From contig NZ_RBIL01000002.1 in NCBI RefSeq assembly GCF_003633755.1, forward strand, positions 2,046,001 through 2,110,000: a stretch of DNA of 64,000 bases, read 5' to 3'. Below the pieces are notes generated by a model. It was not told the origin of the DNA. It searched no databases and was given only the letters and a program-made list of their open reading frames with translations. This document shows positions 29,114-38,042 of this stretch, piece by piece (the stretch's first letter is position 1; every line of letters begins with the position of its first letter). Both the position numbers and the translations under genes were made by a program. This stretch comes from Solirubrobacter pauli (GTDB taxonomy: Bacteria; Actinomycetota; Thermoleophilia; Solirubrobacterales; Solirubrobacteraceae).

Positions 29114-30538
29114 ATGCCCACCGACGAGCTTGCGGCCGACTACCCGGTGGCGGAGGGCTGCTTCGACGAGGCGTTCGACGCCGACGGCACCTTGCGCGCG
29201 CCCTCGCGCGCGGGTGTGGAAGCGGTGCTCCGCGCGGGCGCCGCGGACCTGCCGGGCAAGATCGGCCGGTCGCTGCGCCGCGCGGGCGTGCGCTTCTCCT
29301 CCGTCGAGGGCGACCTCGAGTTTTACGTGGACCCCGTGCCGCGCGTGATCACCGCCGCCGAGTGGGAGCCCGTCAAGCGCGGCCTGGCCCAGCGCGTCCG
29401 CGCGCTGAACGCGTTCGTCGCCGACGTCTACGGCGAGCAGCGGATCGTCGCCGAGGGCGTCGTCCCGTCGTCGGTCATCTCGAGCGCCGAGTACTTCGAG
29501 CCCGCCCTGCGCGGACTCCGGCCCCCGGGGAACGTGTGGATCGGCGTGGCCGGGCTGGACCTCGTGCGCGACGCCGACGGCGAGTGGCTCGTCCTGGAGG
29601 ACAACGTCCGCACGCCGTCGGGCTTCGCCTACCTGCACGCGACCCGCCACGCGCTGCTCGAGCACATCGACGTGCCGCCGAGCGCGACGCCGCGGTCGCT
29701 GGACGGAGAAGTCGACCTGCTCGCGGACACCCTGCGCGTCGTCGCCCCCGAGGGGGTGCGCGGTCGCCGTGCCCCGGGTGCCGCACTGCTCACCGACGGC
29801 CAGCACAACTCCGCCTACTGGGAGCACCAGTGGCTGGCCCGCCAGCTCGGCATCCCGCTGGTCGAGCCCCACGAGCTCGAGGTGCGCGCGGACGGCTACC
29901 TGTGGCTCAAGGCCCGCGGCCTACGCGAGCCCCGCCGGATCGACGTGCTCTACCGACGCACCAACGCCGACCGCGTGGACTCCGACATCGGGCGGTTGTT
30001 GATCGACCCCGTTCGCCGCGGCGTGCTCGGCCTCGTCAACCAGTACGGCACCGGCGTCGCCGACGACAAGCTCACCCACGCCTACGTCGAGGACATGATC
30101 CGCTTCTACGTCGGCGAGGAGCCGGTCCTCCGCTCCGTCCCGACCTACGACCTCTCCCAGCCCGACCAGCTCGAAGCGGCGCTGGACGTCTTCGACGAGC
30201 TCGTCCTCAAGCCCCGCGCCGGCCACGGCGGCGTCGGCGTCCTCATCTCCCCCCGCGCCTCCCGCGAGGAGATCGAAGCCACCCGCAAGGCCGTCCTCGC
30301 CCGCCCGGACGACTGGATCGCCCAGCGCATGGTCATGCTCTCCACGCATCCGACCGTCGTCGAAGGCGGCCGCCTCGCGCCCCGCCACATCGACCTCCGT
30401 CCGTTCGTCTTCCTCGGCGCCGACTGCGCACCCCGCGTCCTGCCCGGCGGCCTGACCCGCGTGGCGCGCAGCGAAGGCGCGCTGGTCGTCAACTCGTCCC
30501 AGAACGGCGGGGCGAAGGACACCTGGGTCCTGCCGTAG
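29114..30538 (+). CDS. Circularly permuted ATP-grasp protein
   Basis: A protein of 474 aa. It matches the circularly permuted ATP-grasp type 2 group, with EDNVRTPSGFAY, VDVLYRRTNADRVD-like and LKPRAGHGGVGVLI blocks holding Mg and ATP ligands. Such proteins usually sit next to an alpha-E helical protein and a transglutaminase-like gene in a peptide-synthesis locus; neither is here. The ATG at 29114 is preferred over the GTG at 29102 because AAGGTGG lies about 7 nt upstream of it. The 3' side is followed by repeat copy A. Confidence 0.86.
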   Translation: MPTDELAADYPVAEGCFDEAFDADGTLRAPSRAGVEAVLRAGAADLPGKIGRSLRRAGVRFSSVEGDLEFYVDPVPRVITAAEWEPVKRGLAQRVRALNAFVADVYGEQRIVAEGVVPSSVISSAEYFEPALRGLRPPGNVWIGVAGLDLVRDADGEWLVLEDNVRTPSGFAYLHATRHALLEHIDVPPSATPRSLDGEVDLLADTLRVVAPEGVRGRRAPGAALLTDGQHNSAYWEHQWLARQLGIPLVEPHELEVRADGYLWLKARGLREPRRIDVLYRRTNADRVDSDIGRLLIDPVRRGVLGLVNQYGTGVADDKLTHAYVEDMIRFYVGEEPVLRSVPTYDLSQPDQLEAALDVFDELVLKPRAGHGGVGVLISPRASREEIEATRKAVLARPDDWIAQRMVMLSTHPTVVEGGRLAPRHIDLRPFVFLGADCAPRVLPGGLTRVARSEGALVVNSSQNGGAKDTWVLP

Positions 30539-30562
30539 CGGCGCTCCCGTCATGCGCCTGGC

Positions 30563-30773
30563 GCGTGGCGTTCAGCTCGGGTGGCGCGCGCCGGGCTGCG
30601 TGCGCGTCGGGGAGCACACCGTCGGGCGCCGGGTGCGCCCAGGCGCGGGCCGCGCGCTCGTCAGCGGTGCGCGTGGTGGCTTTGCTGGGCTCTGCCCAGC
30701 AAAGTGACCAGCACCAAGCGAGTGGTCGGTTTCCGCCCCTCACGAGCCGGCGCGTCACGCGCTGAGCGCCACG
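30563..30773 (+). repeat. Intergenic repeat family, copy A
   Basis: A 211-bp element between convergent genes (ATP-grasp and dprA). It shares four blocks with copy B at 54924-55353 (reverse orientation): 30563-30584 matches 55332-55353 at 21 of 22 bases; 30610-30628 matches 55288-55306 at 19 of 19, with the same 25-nt spacing between these two blocks; 30634-30658 matches 55173-55197 at 24 of 25; 30741-30773 matches 54924-54956 at 30 of 33. Copy A lacks ~75 bp found in B between the second and third blocks. A perfect hairpin lies in the middle. No gene product is predicted with confidence. Confidence 0.78.
30680..30704. terminator. Perfect 11-bp hairpin in repeat copy A
   Basis: CTTTGCTGGGC (30680-30690) and GCCCAGCAAAG (30694-30704) pair fully around a 3-nt loop. 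It lies between the converging ends of the ATP-grasp and dprA genes and could stop transcription from both sides. There is no U-tract on either strand. Copy B has a different-sequence hairpin (55051-55078) in the equivalent place. Confidence 0.6.
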
Positions 30774-30794
30774 GCAGCGACGCGGCGAGGGCGT

Positions 30795-31880
30795 TCAAGC
30801 GGCCGCTCGCTCCCACCTCCCCGCGAACCCTCGCCGGACCAGGCCGAGGCGTTCGAGCTCGCCGAGGCCGGAGAGGGCGAAGCGCGCCTCGTCCGCGGTC
30901 TCGGCCAGCTCGGACAATGTGCCGTGGCCGTCCTCGACCGCCGCGAGGAGCAGCGCGAGGCGTGGTTCCAGATCCGGGACCGCCGGGCGCCCCGCGGCGC
31001 GTGCATCGAATGCGCGGCCCGTGGCGCCGGCGAGCAGCTCGAGCGCGTCGGCGGTGTGGCGGATCAGGGGTGCGCCCGTCTGGATCAGCAGGTGCGTGCC
31101 ACCGGACAGCCGGGTCGTGACCTGGCCCGGGACGGCCCCGACGGTGCGGCCGAGCTCGGTGGCGAAGTCGGCGGTCGTCAGCGAGCCCGAGCGCTCGGTC
31201 GCCTGGACGACGATCGTCACGGCGGACAGCGCGGCGATGATCCGGTTGCGGGCGACGAAGCACCAGCGGTGCGCGTTCGCGCCCGGCGGCATCTCGGAGA
31301 TCACGGCGCCGCGCTCGGACACCGCGGCGTGCAGGCGGAACCCGCGCGTCGGGTACGCCACGTGCGCGCTGCCCGCGAGCACGCCGACCGTCCGGCCGCG
31401 GCCCTCCAGCGCGCCCGCGTGCGCCGCGGAGTCGATGCCCAGCGCGAGGCCCGAGACGACCGTGACGTCGGCTGCCGACAGCCCGCGGCCGATGGTGCGG
31501 GCGACGTCCAGGCCGTACGCCGAGGCGCGGCGGGCGCCGACCACGCCCACGCCCTCGTCATCCGCGAGCACCTGCGGGTCACCCAGCACGTGCAGCACGG
31601 CCGGCGGGTCGGCGAGGTCGCGCAGGGAGTCCGGATACTCGTCGCGGCATCGGCACACCGTGGTGAGCCGCAGCGCGCTCGCCCGTGCCCGGGCGGCCGG
31701 CGCGTCGAAGTCCGCGTAGCGGCGGGTCACGTGGTCCGAGGCGCCGATCTCCAGCAGCTCGTCGTCGGGCAACGCCAGGACCCGGCCCGGTGCGGACCGC
31801 TGCTTGAACTCGATCTGGAGCCGGCCGGCGATGGCGGCGATCAGGTCGGTGCGGCGGAGGCAGTCGTCGCACGCGGTCAT
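30795..31880 (-). CDS. dprA: DNA-processing protein DprA
   Basis: DprA of 361 aa, which loads RecA onto incoming single-stranded DNA. The Rossmann-like core shows VGVVGARRASAYG, VSGLALGIDSAAH and RNRIIAALS, and a short winged-helix-like C-terminus ends LGELERLGLVRRGFAG. A small N-terminal domain has a lone CDDC pair. Its ATG overlaps the comM stop (ATGA). It ends 21 bp from the last block of repeat copy A. Confidence 0.93.
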   Translation of the reverse strand: MTACDDCLRRTDLIAAIAGRLQIEFKQRSAPGRVLALPDDELLEIGASDHVTRRYADFDAPAARARASALRLTTVCRCRDEYPDSLRDLADPPAVLHVLGDPQVLADDEGVGVVGARRASAYGLDVARTIGRGLSAADVTVVSGLALGIDSAAHAGALEGRGRTVGVLAGSAHVAYPTRGFRLHAAVSERGAVISEMPPGANAHRWCFVARNRIIAALSAVTIVVQATERSGSLTTADFATELGRTVGAVPGQVTTRLSGGTHLLIQTGAPLIRHTADALELLAGATGRAFDARAAGRPAVPDLEPRLALLLAAVEDGHGTLSELAETADEARFALSGLGELERLGLVRRGFAGRWERAAA

Positions 31881-33391
31881 GCCGCCTCCGCGAGTGGTGG
31901 TGAGTCGTCGAGGCGGAGGCTCGCGGCGATGCTGACGTGCTCCGGGCCGACGGGGTCGGAGGCGTCGAGATCCGCGACCGTGCGGGCCACCCGCAGGATG
32001 CGGGTGTGACCGCGCGCCGAGAGGCTGTGGCGGTCGTAGAGCTCCGACAGCAGGCGCAGCGCGCTCGGCGTGATCTCGCCGAGCTCGCGGATCTGCCGCG
32101 ACGTGAGCTGGGCGTTGCACGTCTCGGGCTCCCCGCTCAGCCGCTGCTCCTGGCGCTCGCGGGCGGCGACGACCCGTTCCCGAACCGTCGCCGACGACGG
32201 CGCCGCCTGGCGGCGCAACGCCTCCGCCGGTGGCCGCTCGACGCGCATCAGGATGTCTATGCGGTCCAGCAGCGGACCGGACAGCCGGCGACGATGCCGC
32301 GCGAGGTCCGCCTGCGTGCACGTGCAGCGCGAGCCGCCGAGGCCGCACGGGCACGGGTTGGACGCGGCGACGAGCATGAACCGCGTCGGGAAGGCCATGA
32401 CCTGCTGGCCACGCACGATCGTGACGTTGCCGTCCTCGAGCGGCTGGCGCAGCGCTTCGAGGCTCGGACGCGCGAACTCCGACAGCTCATCCAAGAAGAG
32501 CACGCCGCGGTGTGCCAGGGTCGCTTCACCCGGTTGCGGCGGGTTGGACCCGCCGACGAGGCCGGCCGCCGAGATCGTGTGGTGGGGCGCGCGGAAGGGA
32601 CGCTCACGGACCAGGCCGGCCGCGCCCCGCAGGCCGGCGATCGACTGGATGCGCGTGACCTCGATCGCCTCCTCCGGGCTGAGCGGCGGCAGGATCGACG
32701 GCAGGCGCCGCGCGATCATCGTCTTGCCCGTTCCCGGCGGCCCCTGCAAGAACAGGTTGTGCCCCCCGGCCGCAGCCACCTCGAGGCCGAGGATGAGCCC
32801 GTTGTGGCCGCGCACATCGGCAAGATCCGGGATCTCCTCTGCCACCTCGACCAGTTCGGCCGGAAGGCCGGCGGGCACTTCGTCGCCCCGCAGGGTCGCG
32901 ACCAGCTCGGTGAGCGACTCGACCCCGACGATCTCGACGTCCGGCACGAGCGCCGCCTCGCGCGCCCGCGCACGCGGCAGCACGAGTCGCTTGAGCTCGT
33001 GGCGCCGTGTGGCTTCCGCGACGGCGAGGGCGCCGCGCACCGGGCGCACCTCACCGGTCAGCGACAGCTCGCCCACGATCGCCGCCGACTCGACGGCGTC
33101 CGCCTCGAGCTGGCCGGAGGCGACGAGGACGGCGACAGCGAGCGGCAGGTCGAACGCCGGGCCGACCTTGCGCAGGTACGCCGGCGCGAGGTTGACCGTG
33201 ATCCGGCGTAGCGGGAACTCGTACCCGGAGTTGGTCAGCGCGGCCCGGACGCGCTCACGGGCTTCGCGCACGGCCTTGTCGGCCAGCCCGACGACGGTGA
33301 AGGCCGGCAGGCCCAGCCGGATGTCGGCCTCGACCCAGACGCGCCGTGCGTCCACGCCCTCGACGGCGAAGGTGATCACACGGGCGAGCAT
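31877..33391 (-). CDS. comM: YifB/ComM Mg-chelatase-like AAA+ ATPase
   Basis: A protein of 504 aa. It has an N-terminal Lon-protease-like domain (~1-170) and an AAA+ module with Walker A GPPGTGKT and Walker B VLFLDELSEF, followed by the Mg-chelatase C-terminal helical domain. The conserved cysteine pair in NPCPCG is present. ComM is a helicase promoting branch migration in transformation. It is coupled to yraN by a one-base stop/start overlap and to dprA by ATGA. Confidence 0.95.
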   Translation of the reverse strand: MLARVITFAVEGVDARRVWVEADIRLGLPAFTVVGLADKAVREARERVRAALTNSGYEFPLRRITVNLAPAYLRKVGPAFDLPLAVAVLVASGQLEADAVESAAIVGELSLTGEVRPVRGALAVAEATRRHELKRLVLPRARAREAALVPDVEIVGVESLTELVATLRGDEVPAGLPAELVEVAEEIPDLADVRGHNGLILGLEVAAAGGHNLFLQGPPGTGKTMIARRLPSILPPLSPEEAIEVTRIQSIAGLRGAAGLVRERPFRAPHHTISAAGLVGGSNPPQPGEATLAHRGVLFLDELSEFARPSLEALRQPLEDGNVTIVRGQQVMAFPTRFMLVAASNPCPCGLGGSRCTCTQADLARHRRRLSGPLLDRIDILMRVERPPAEALRRQAAPSSATVRERVVAARERQEQRLSGEPETCNAQLTSRQIRELGEITPSALRLLSELYDRHSLSARGHTRILRVARTVADLDASDPVGPEHVSIAASLRLDDSPPLAEAA

Positions 33392-33756
33392 CAGAACGCC
33401 GCCTCCAGATGGTCCAGGCGGATGAGGGCACCTCGTGTGTCGACGAGGACCGCGACGCCGTCGAAGCGCAGCGCGGCGCCGAACGGCCGCTCCGGAGCTT
33501 CGGTGAGCCAGGCGATCGCCATCCGGCGCACCTTCGACTGCTTGACGAAGTGGAGGTTCTCCCAGGGCTCGCGGCCGTCTGAGCGGCGGGTCTTGACCTC
33601 GGCGAACACCAGCGTCCGGCCGTCGTAGGCGACGAGGTCGAGCTCGCCGAAGCGTGTGCGGTGGTTGCGGGCGAGCACCTCGAAGCCGAGGTGCTCGAAG
33701 TGTGCGGCCGCGTGCTCCTCGCCCTGCTGGCCCGCGGTATGCCGGACGTCGGTCAT
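33391..33756 (-). CDS. yraN: YraN family nuclease-fold protein (UPF0102)
   Basis: A protein of 121 aa with the Holliday-resolvase-like fold. Conserved residues are visible in GELDLVAYDGRTLVFAEVKTR, which contains the D/E-x-K metal site. Function is uncertain, though the gene is regularly found with comM and dprA as here. Upstream is a lower-GC 74-bp gap with a possible -35 TTGGCA and an AGGCC-type hairpin, so it may start a new transcript. Confidence 0.93.
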   Translation of the reverse strand: MTDVRHTAGQQGEEHAAAHFEHLGFEVLARNHRTRFGELDLVAYDGRTLVFAEVKTRRSDGREPWENLHFVKQSKVRRMAIAWLTEAPERPFGAALRFDGVAVLVDTRGALIRLDHLEAAF

Positions 33757-33830
33757 GACCGGCGACGCTATGGCCGAAGGCCGTTACGGCTCTACGCGCA
33801 AATGTGACTTAAGTGCAGCGTCTTTGCCAA

Positions 33831-34514
33831 TTAAGTGGCGAGCAGTGCCGCCAGGTCCGTCGGATGCGTGAGCATCGCGTCATGCGGTCCATCGAAGTCG
33901 ACCACGTCCCAGCCCGCTGTATCGCGCAGCCGGCTGGCGAAGCCCGAGAAGCTGCCGGTCAGCGGGCCGGCCGTGCAACGCACGTACTGCCGCGCGAGCG
34001 GCGGGGCGTCCGGTGCCGACAACGGCTCAGTCAGCGTGGCCAGCGGCTGGGGCGAGAGCCGGTCGGAGACCCAGTCCGCGCGGTCCGATCCGATGCCGAG
34101 CACCTCGGGCGCCGGCGGAAGCACCACGCCGCCCGAGGTCGCCTCCTCGTACCACCTGCGCCGGGCCGGGACGAGCAGGTCGAACATCGACTGGCCGTCC
34201 TCGGCCATCATCCCGTCGACGTAGACCAGCCGCGCGATCCGCGCGTGCGCGCGAGCGGCCGCACCGGTGACGACCAACCCCCCGTAGGAATGCCCGACGA
34301 GCACCACCTCGCGCAGGTCCGCGAAGTACAGGAGCCCGGCGAGCTCGTCGACGTGTGCGGACAACGTCGCCGACGCCGCGAGCCCACGCCGCTCGGCCAG
34401 CCCGGACGACGTCGGCGTGAGCACGTCGTGCCCGGCGAAGGCGAGCTCGGTCGCGACGTCACGCCAGCACCAACCGCCGTGCCACGCGCCATGGACGAGA
34501 ACGAAGGTGGCCAT
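33831..34514 (-). CDS. Alpha/beta hydrolase (salicylate-esterase/MenH-like type)
   Basis: A protein of 227 aa, compact. FVLVHGAWHGGWCW is the oxyanion block, VGHSYGG carries the nucleophile and DFDGPHDAMLTHP the histidine. These match the plant-esterase-like hydrolases of actinobacteria. It interrupts the otherwise conserved rnhB-yraN order, so it was probably inserted, yet lies on the same strand. The substrate is unknown. Confidence 0.88.
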   Translation of the reverse strand: MATFVLVHGAWHGGWCWRDVATELAFAGHDVLTPTSSGLAERRGLAASATLSAHVDELAGLLYFADLREVVLVGHSYGGLVVTGAAARAHARIARLVYVDGMMAEDGQSMFDLLVPARRRWYEEATSGGVVLPPAPEVLGIGSDRADWVSDRLSPQPLATLTEPLSAPDAPPLARQYVRCTAGPLTGSFSGFASRLRDTAGWDVVDFDGPHDAMLTHPTDLAALLAT

Positions 34515-34580
34515 CGCCCGAGAGGAAACCAGGTCGCGCCGGACGACGGGCTGCAGAGGCCGCGCGGCGCGCGACGGTGG

Positions 34581-35165
34581 CTAGGACAGCGCGAGCTGCT
34601 GGTAGGCCATCGACTGGAACGACATGCGGTGCAGGGGCGAGACGCCGAGCTTCTCGATCGCCGCGCGGTGCTCGGGGGTGGAGTAGCCGACGTGGGCACC
34701 GAACTCCCAGCCCGGGTACTGCTGCTCCATGCGCTGCATGAAGCGGTCCCGGGTGACCTTGGCGATGACCGAGGCCGCGGCGATGGCGGCCGAGGTGGCG
34801 TCGCCGCCGACCACGTGGCGCTGCTCGAAGCCCGTCGGTGGGACGGGAAAGCCGTCGCTCAGGCAGATGCCACCGTCCACGCCGACGCGGCGGAGGCAAT
34901 CGGATAGGGCGGCGAGGTTGGTCTTGTGGAGGCCGCGCTCGTCGATGCCGCGGACGCAGCGGGAGGTGACCGAGACGCGTGCGGCCGCGCGCAGCACGCG
35001 CGGGTAGAGCAGCTCGCGCATCTCGAGGGAGTGCTGCTTGGAGTCGTTCAGCGCGCTCAGGGAGCGGCGGTCCGACAGCGAGAGGGACTCGTAGTCGAAG
35101 AGCACGGCCGCGGCGACCAGCGGGCCGGCCAGGCAGCCGCGGCCCGCCTCGTCGGCGCCCGCCAC
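34581..35165 (-). CDS. rnhB: Ribonuclease HII
   Basis: RNase HII, which removes ribonucleotides and R-loop RNA from DNA. Catalytic acids lie in AGADEAGRG, and NDSKQHS plus SDGFPVP-type blocks are present. The coordinates begin at the first canonical codon, GTG at 35165, which cuts close to the first active-site strand. A CTG at 35201 would add LFKFDRELGYRF and fit family length better; the nearest ATG (35327) would need a 107-nt overlap with lepB. The N-terminus is unresolved. Confidence 0.92.
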   Translation of the reverse strand: MAGADEAGRGCLAGPLVAAAVLFDYESLSLSDRRSLSALNDSKQHSLEMRELLYPRVLRAAARVSVTSRCVRGIDERGLHKTNLAALSDCLRRVGVDGGICLSDGFPVPPTGFEQRHVVGGDATSAAIAAASVIAKVTRDRFMQRMEQQYPGWEFGAHVGYSTPEHRAAIEKLGVSPLHRMSFQSMAYQQLALS

Positions 35166-35220
35166 GAACCGGTAGCCCAGCTCGCGGTCGAACTTGAACA
35201 GGCGCGAGCCCGAGGGCTTC

Positions 35221-35835
35221 TTAGAGGAGGCCGATGCGGCCCGGCGGCCAGTAGGTCGCGAAGGCTTGGCCGATGATCCACTTCTCGGGGACGGGTCCCC
35301 AGAAGCGGCTGTCGTCAGAGGAGCCACGGTTGTCGCCCATCATGAAGTAGTGGTCGGCTGGAATCTTGATCTCGGTCGGGAACTCGCACGCGTCCTCGGG
35401 CTGGCAGGGCCGAGCGAAGTCCTCGGTCTGACGCTTGCCGTTGAGGATCACGTGCCCGTCCTCGATCGAGATCCGGTCACCCGGGCCGGCGACGACGCGC
35501 TTGATGAAGTTCACGTCCGCGCGGTCCTTGGTGGGCGCGTCACAGGGCGACCCGGCGGGCGGGGCGCCGGAGCCACACGTGTTGGTGGTGGCGCCCGCGG
35601 GCGGGTGGAAGACCACGATGTCTCCCACCGACGGGTGAGTGAACCGCTCGCCGATCCGGTTGACGAGCACGCGCTGCCCGACGGTCAACGTCGGGACCAT
35701 GGACTCGCTGGGAATCCGGTAGGGCTTGACCAGGAAGGCCTGGATGCCCAGGGCCAAGCCCAGGGCAACCGCCACGATCAAGACCAGCTCGACGAGCGAC
35801 CCGGAGGTCGAGGACGACCCCTTCTTGGCCGCCAC
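35221..35835 (-). CDS. lepB: Signal peptidase I
   Basis: LepB of 204 aa with one N-terminal membrane helix (~14-35). The catalytic serine is S45 in SESMVPTL and the general-base lysine K112 in FIKRVV. The domain-E block MGDNRGSSDDSRFWG is intact. An insert with two cysteines (TCGSGAPPAGSPC) lies between the Ser and Lys blocks and may form a disulfide outside the cell. It cleaves signal peptides at the outer membrane face. It lies 11 bp after rplS in the conserved order. Confidence 0.95.
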   Translation of the reverse strand: MAAKKGSSSTSGSLVELVLIVAVALGLALGIQAFLVKPYRIPSESMVPTLTVGQRVLVNRIGERFTHPSVGDIVVFHPPAGATTNTCGSGAPPAGSPCDAPTKDRADVNFIKRVVAGPGDRISIEDGHVILNGKRQTEDFARPCQPEDACEFPTEIKIPADHYFMMGDNRGSSDDSRFWGPVPEKWIIGQAFATYWPPGRIGLL

Positions 35836-35846
35836 GTCTCGGGCTC

Positions 35847-36374
35847 CTAGCTCTGCGTCTCTTCGGTCGTCGCCGACTCAGCGTCGGCCGACGCCTGCGT
35901 CTCAGCGACCTCGGCCTCGGCGAGCGCCTGCTCGTCGACGGCCTCACCGGGGACTTCGGCGTCGACCGCCGCAGCGGTCTCCGCCGACGGGTCGTACAGC
36001 ACGCCGCGCTGGACGATCTCCTCCGGACCGGTGTACCGGCGCTCGCGGACGCGGGCACGCTTGCCCACACGGCCGCGGAGGTAGTACAGCTTCGCGCGCC
36101 GGACGTCGCCGCGAGCGGCAACCTCGATCTTCTCGATCTTCGGCGAGTGGATCGGGAACGTGCGCTCCACGCCGACGCCGAAGGACTGCTTGCGAACCGT
36201 GAAGGTCTCGCGCACCCCCTCGCCCTGGCGCTTGATCACAACGCCCTCGAAGACCTGCGTACGGCGACGCGAGCCCTCGATGACCTGGAAGTGGACCTTG
36301 ACGCGGTCACCCGGCGCGAAGCGGGGGACGCGGCGCAGCTGAGTGCGCTCGAGAGTGTCGATAACAGTGCTCAT
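35847..36374 (-). CDS. rplS: 50S ribosomal protein L19 with acidic C-terminal extension
   Basis: L19 of 175 aa from the ATG at 36374. Residues 1-115 are the normal protein ([49 protein letters not shown]). About 60 residues follow that ordinary L19 lacks; they are rich in Ala, Glu and Thr and probably disordered. The extension is acidic, unusual for a ribosomal protein end. A GAGGGA lies 10 nt before the start. Confidence 0.97.
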   Translation of the reverse strand: MSTVIDTLERTQLRRVPRFAPGDRVKVHFQVIEGSRRRTQVFEGVVIKRQGEGVRETFTVRKQSFGVGVERTFPIHSPKIEKIEVAARGDVRRAKLYYLRGRVGKRARVRERRYTGPEEIVQRGVLYDPSAETAAAVDAEVPGEAVDEQALAEAEVAETQASADAESATTEETQS

Positions 36375-36417
36375 GGCTAAAAATTCCCTCGGGCGAACGG
36401 TGCTCTCGGGCGACGGG

Positions 36418-37101
36418 TCATGGTAGCGGACGCTCGGCGCGCGCTCTGGATTGCGCCCGTCGCCACTCCTCGACGCGAGCATGATGACCAGATAGCAGGA
36501 CGTCCGGAACCGCCCAGCCGCGCCAGTCCGCCGGGCGCGTGTAGTGCGGGTACTCGGGGGCGCCTTCGAGCGCCTCCGAGTAGGACTCCTCGACGGCCGA
36601 CAGGTCGTCGCCGAGGACGCCCGGAAGCTTGCGCAGCACGGTGTCGAGCACGACCATCGCGGCCAGCTCGCCGCCGGCCAGCACGTAGCGGCCGATCGAC
36701 ACCTGATCGCTGACGAAGTGCTCGAGGATGCGCTCGTCGAAGCCCTCGTAGCGGCCGCACAGCAGGGTGATCTCCTCCTCCCCCGCCAGCTCGGTCGCCA
36801 ACGCGTCGTCCAGCAGGCGCCCCGACGGGGTCAACGCGATCACGCGACGGTGTGACCGCAACTCGACCGGGTCCTCGTCGTAGCGCGCCCGCAGCGCGGC
36901 CTCCATCGTGTCGACGCGCAGGACCATGCCCGCGCCGCCGCCGAACGGCGTGTCGTCGACCTGGCCCCACTTGAGCGGCGTCGTCTCCCGGAAGTCGATC
37001 GCCTCGACCGAGTGCCCGAGCGCGTACGCGTTCTCCACGTGCCGCTGCGTCCGGAACCACTCGAACCACTGCGGGAACAGCGTGAAGACGTCAGCCCTCA
37101 C
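36418..37101 (-). CDS. trmD: tRNA (guanine-N1)-methyltransferase
   Basis: TrmD of 227 aa, a SPOUT-fold enzyme methylating G37 of tRNAs. The N-terminal [16 protein letters not shown], the [11 protein letters not shown] loop, and the knot region [17 protein letters not shown] and [15 protein letters not shown] are complete. The C-terminal domain ends [23 protein letters not shown] in segments. It overlaps rimM by 11 bp, consistent with the usual rpsP-rimM-trmD-rplS operon. Confidence 0.96.
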   Translation of the reverse strand: MRADVFTLFPQWFEWFRTQRHVENAYALGHSVEAIDFRETTPLKWGQVDDTPFGGGAGMVLRVDTMEAALRARYDEDPVELRSHRRVIALTPSGRLLDDALATELAGEEEITLLCGRYEGFDERILEHFVSDQVSIGRYVLAGGELAAMVVLDTVLRKLPGVLGDDLSAVEESYSEALEGAPEYPHYTRPADWRGWAVPDVLLSGHHARVEEWRRAQSRARAERPLP

Positions 37102-37564
37102 CGAGGAACTCCAGGTCGATGTCGATCCGGCGCGCCTCGAGGTCGATCGACCGCACGCAGTCGCGCACGAGCGGCACGAGCAGCTCGGAGCCGTCCACGC
37201 GGTCCACCTCGAGCACCTCGACCGACGGCAGCGCGGTCATCCGCCGCACGACCCCGACCTCGACCGCGCCGCTGACCACCGCGCAGCCCTCCAGGTCGGA
37301 CGCCCAGAACTCGCCCTCCTCGAGCATGGAGTCCTCACGCGGGATCGTCAGCTCCTGGCCGCGCAACGCTTCCGCGTCCTCGCGCGTGCTGGAGCCTTCG
37401 AGCCGCAGGATCGGCTTCTCAGAAGTTCCGGCGCGGCGCGTGATGCGCCGACCGGAGACGATGCCGCCTGACGCCGGAAGCTCCGGCGCCGGGTCGACCA
37501 CGTAGAAAGAACCGTCGAGTCCGTGCGGTCGGCCGACGCGGCCGACCGTCAACTGCTCACTCAA
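37091..37564 (-). CDS. rimM: 16S rRNA processing protein RimM
   Basis: RimM of 157 aa, needed for 30S head maturation and binding S19. The N-terminal VGRVGRPHGLDGSFYV and the PRC-barrel region EEGEFWASDLEG-VVS are recognisable, with the closing RDCVRSIDLEARRIDIDLEFL. The start (ATG at 37564) overlaps the KH gene end by 8 bp and the stop lies inside trmD. Confidence 0.94.
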   Translation of the reverse strand: MSEQLTVGRVGRPHGLDGSFYVVDPAPELPASGGIVSGRRITRRAGTSEKPILRLEGSSTREDAEALRGQELTIPREDSMLEEGEFWASDLEGCAVVSGAVEVGVVRRMTALPSVEVLEVDRVDGSELLVPLVRDCVRSIDLEARRIDIDLEFLGEG

Positions 37565-37790
37565 CGATGTCGATGAGGACGCGGCGGTTGTCCTTGACCG
37601 CGGCGGCCTTCACGACCGTCCGCAGCGCCTGGGCGGTACGCCCTCCGCGGCCGATGACCTGACCGTAGTCGTCATCGTCCACGGACAACTCGAGGACCAG
37701 CGTCCCGTCGTCCTCCTCGAACTCGTCGACCTGGACCTTCTCAGGGTGGTCGACCAGCAACCGCGCGAGGTACTCGAGCAGCTCGCGCAC
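37557..37790 (-). CDS. khpA: KH-domain RNA-binding protein (KhpA/YlqC type)
   Basis: A small protein of 77 aa consisting of one KH domain. The RNA-binding GxxG loop is present in QVIGRGGRTAQALRT. KhpA pairs with KhpB in other Gram-positives and affects cell size. The N-terminal acidic stretch (DEFEEDDG) is a mild oddity. It is placed between rpsP and rimM as in many actinobacteria and firmicutes. Confidence 0.93.
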   Translation of the reverse strand: MRELLEYLARLLVDHPEKVQVDEFEEDDGTLVLELSVDDDDYGQVIGRGGRTAQALRTVVKAAAVKDNRRVLIDIVE

Positions 37791-37799
37791 AGGCGTGAT

Positions 37800-38042
37800 C
37801 TAGGAGATGCCCTGGATCTTCATGAGCTTCTGAACCGGCTCAGAGGGCTGGGCGCCCTTGCTGATCCAGTACCGAACCCGCTCCTCGTCGAGCACGACCG
37901 TGGACGGCTCGGTCTGCGGGTTGTAGCGGCCGATGGTCTCGATGAACCGGCCGTCCCGCGGGGAACGGCGATCGGCGACGACCACCCGCCACTGGGGATC
38001 TTTTTTCCCGCCAACGCGGGTGAGTCGCATGCTGACTGCCAT
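37800..38042 (-). CDS. rpsP: 30S ribosomal protein S16
   Basis: S16 of 80 aa, normal length. Recognised by [22 protein letters not shown] in segments and the [10 protein letters not shown] motif. It begins the rpsP-khpA-rimM-trmD-rplS run. The short gap upstream (38043-38121), behind ffh, holds a weak GC-rich stem near 38105-38116 and no other feature. Confidence 0.97.
   Translation of the reverse strand: MAVSMRLTRVGGKKDPQWRVVVADRRSPRDGRFIETIGRYNPQTEPSTVVLDEERVRYWISKGAQPSEPVQKLMKIQGIS

Noticed and set aside
30489-30758. Small ORF inside repeat copy A sharing a peptide-like stretch with one in copy B
   Set aside because: The shared part reflects DNA identity of the repeat; a difference there changes an amino acid and the rest of the frames do not match.
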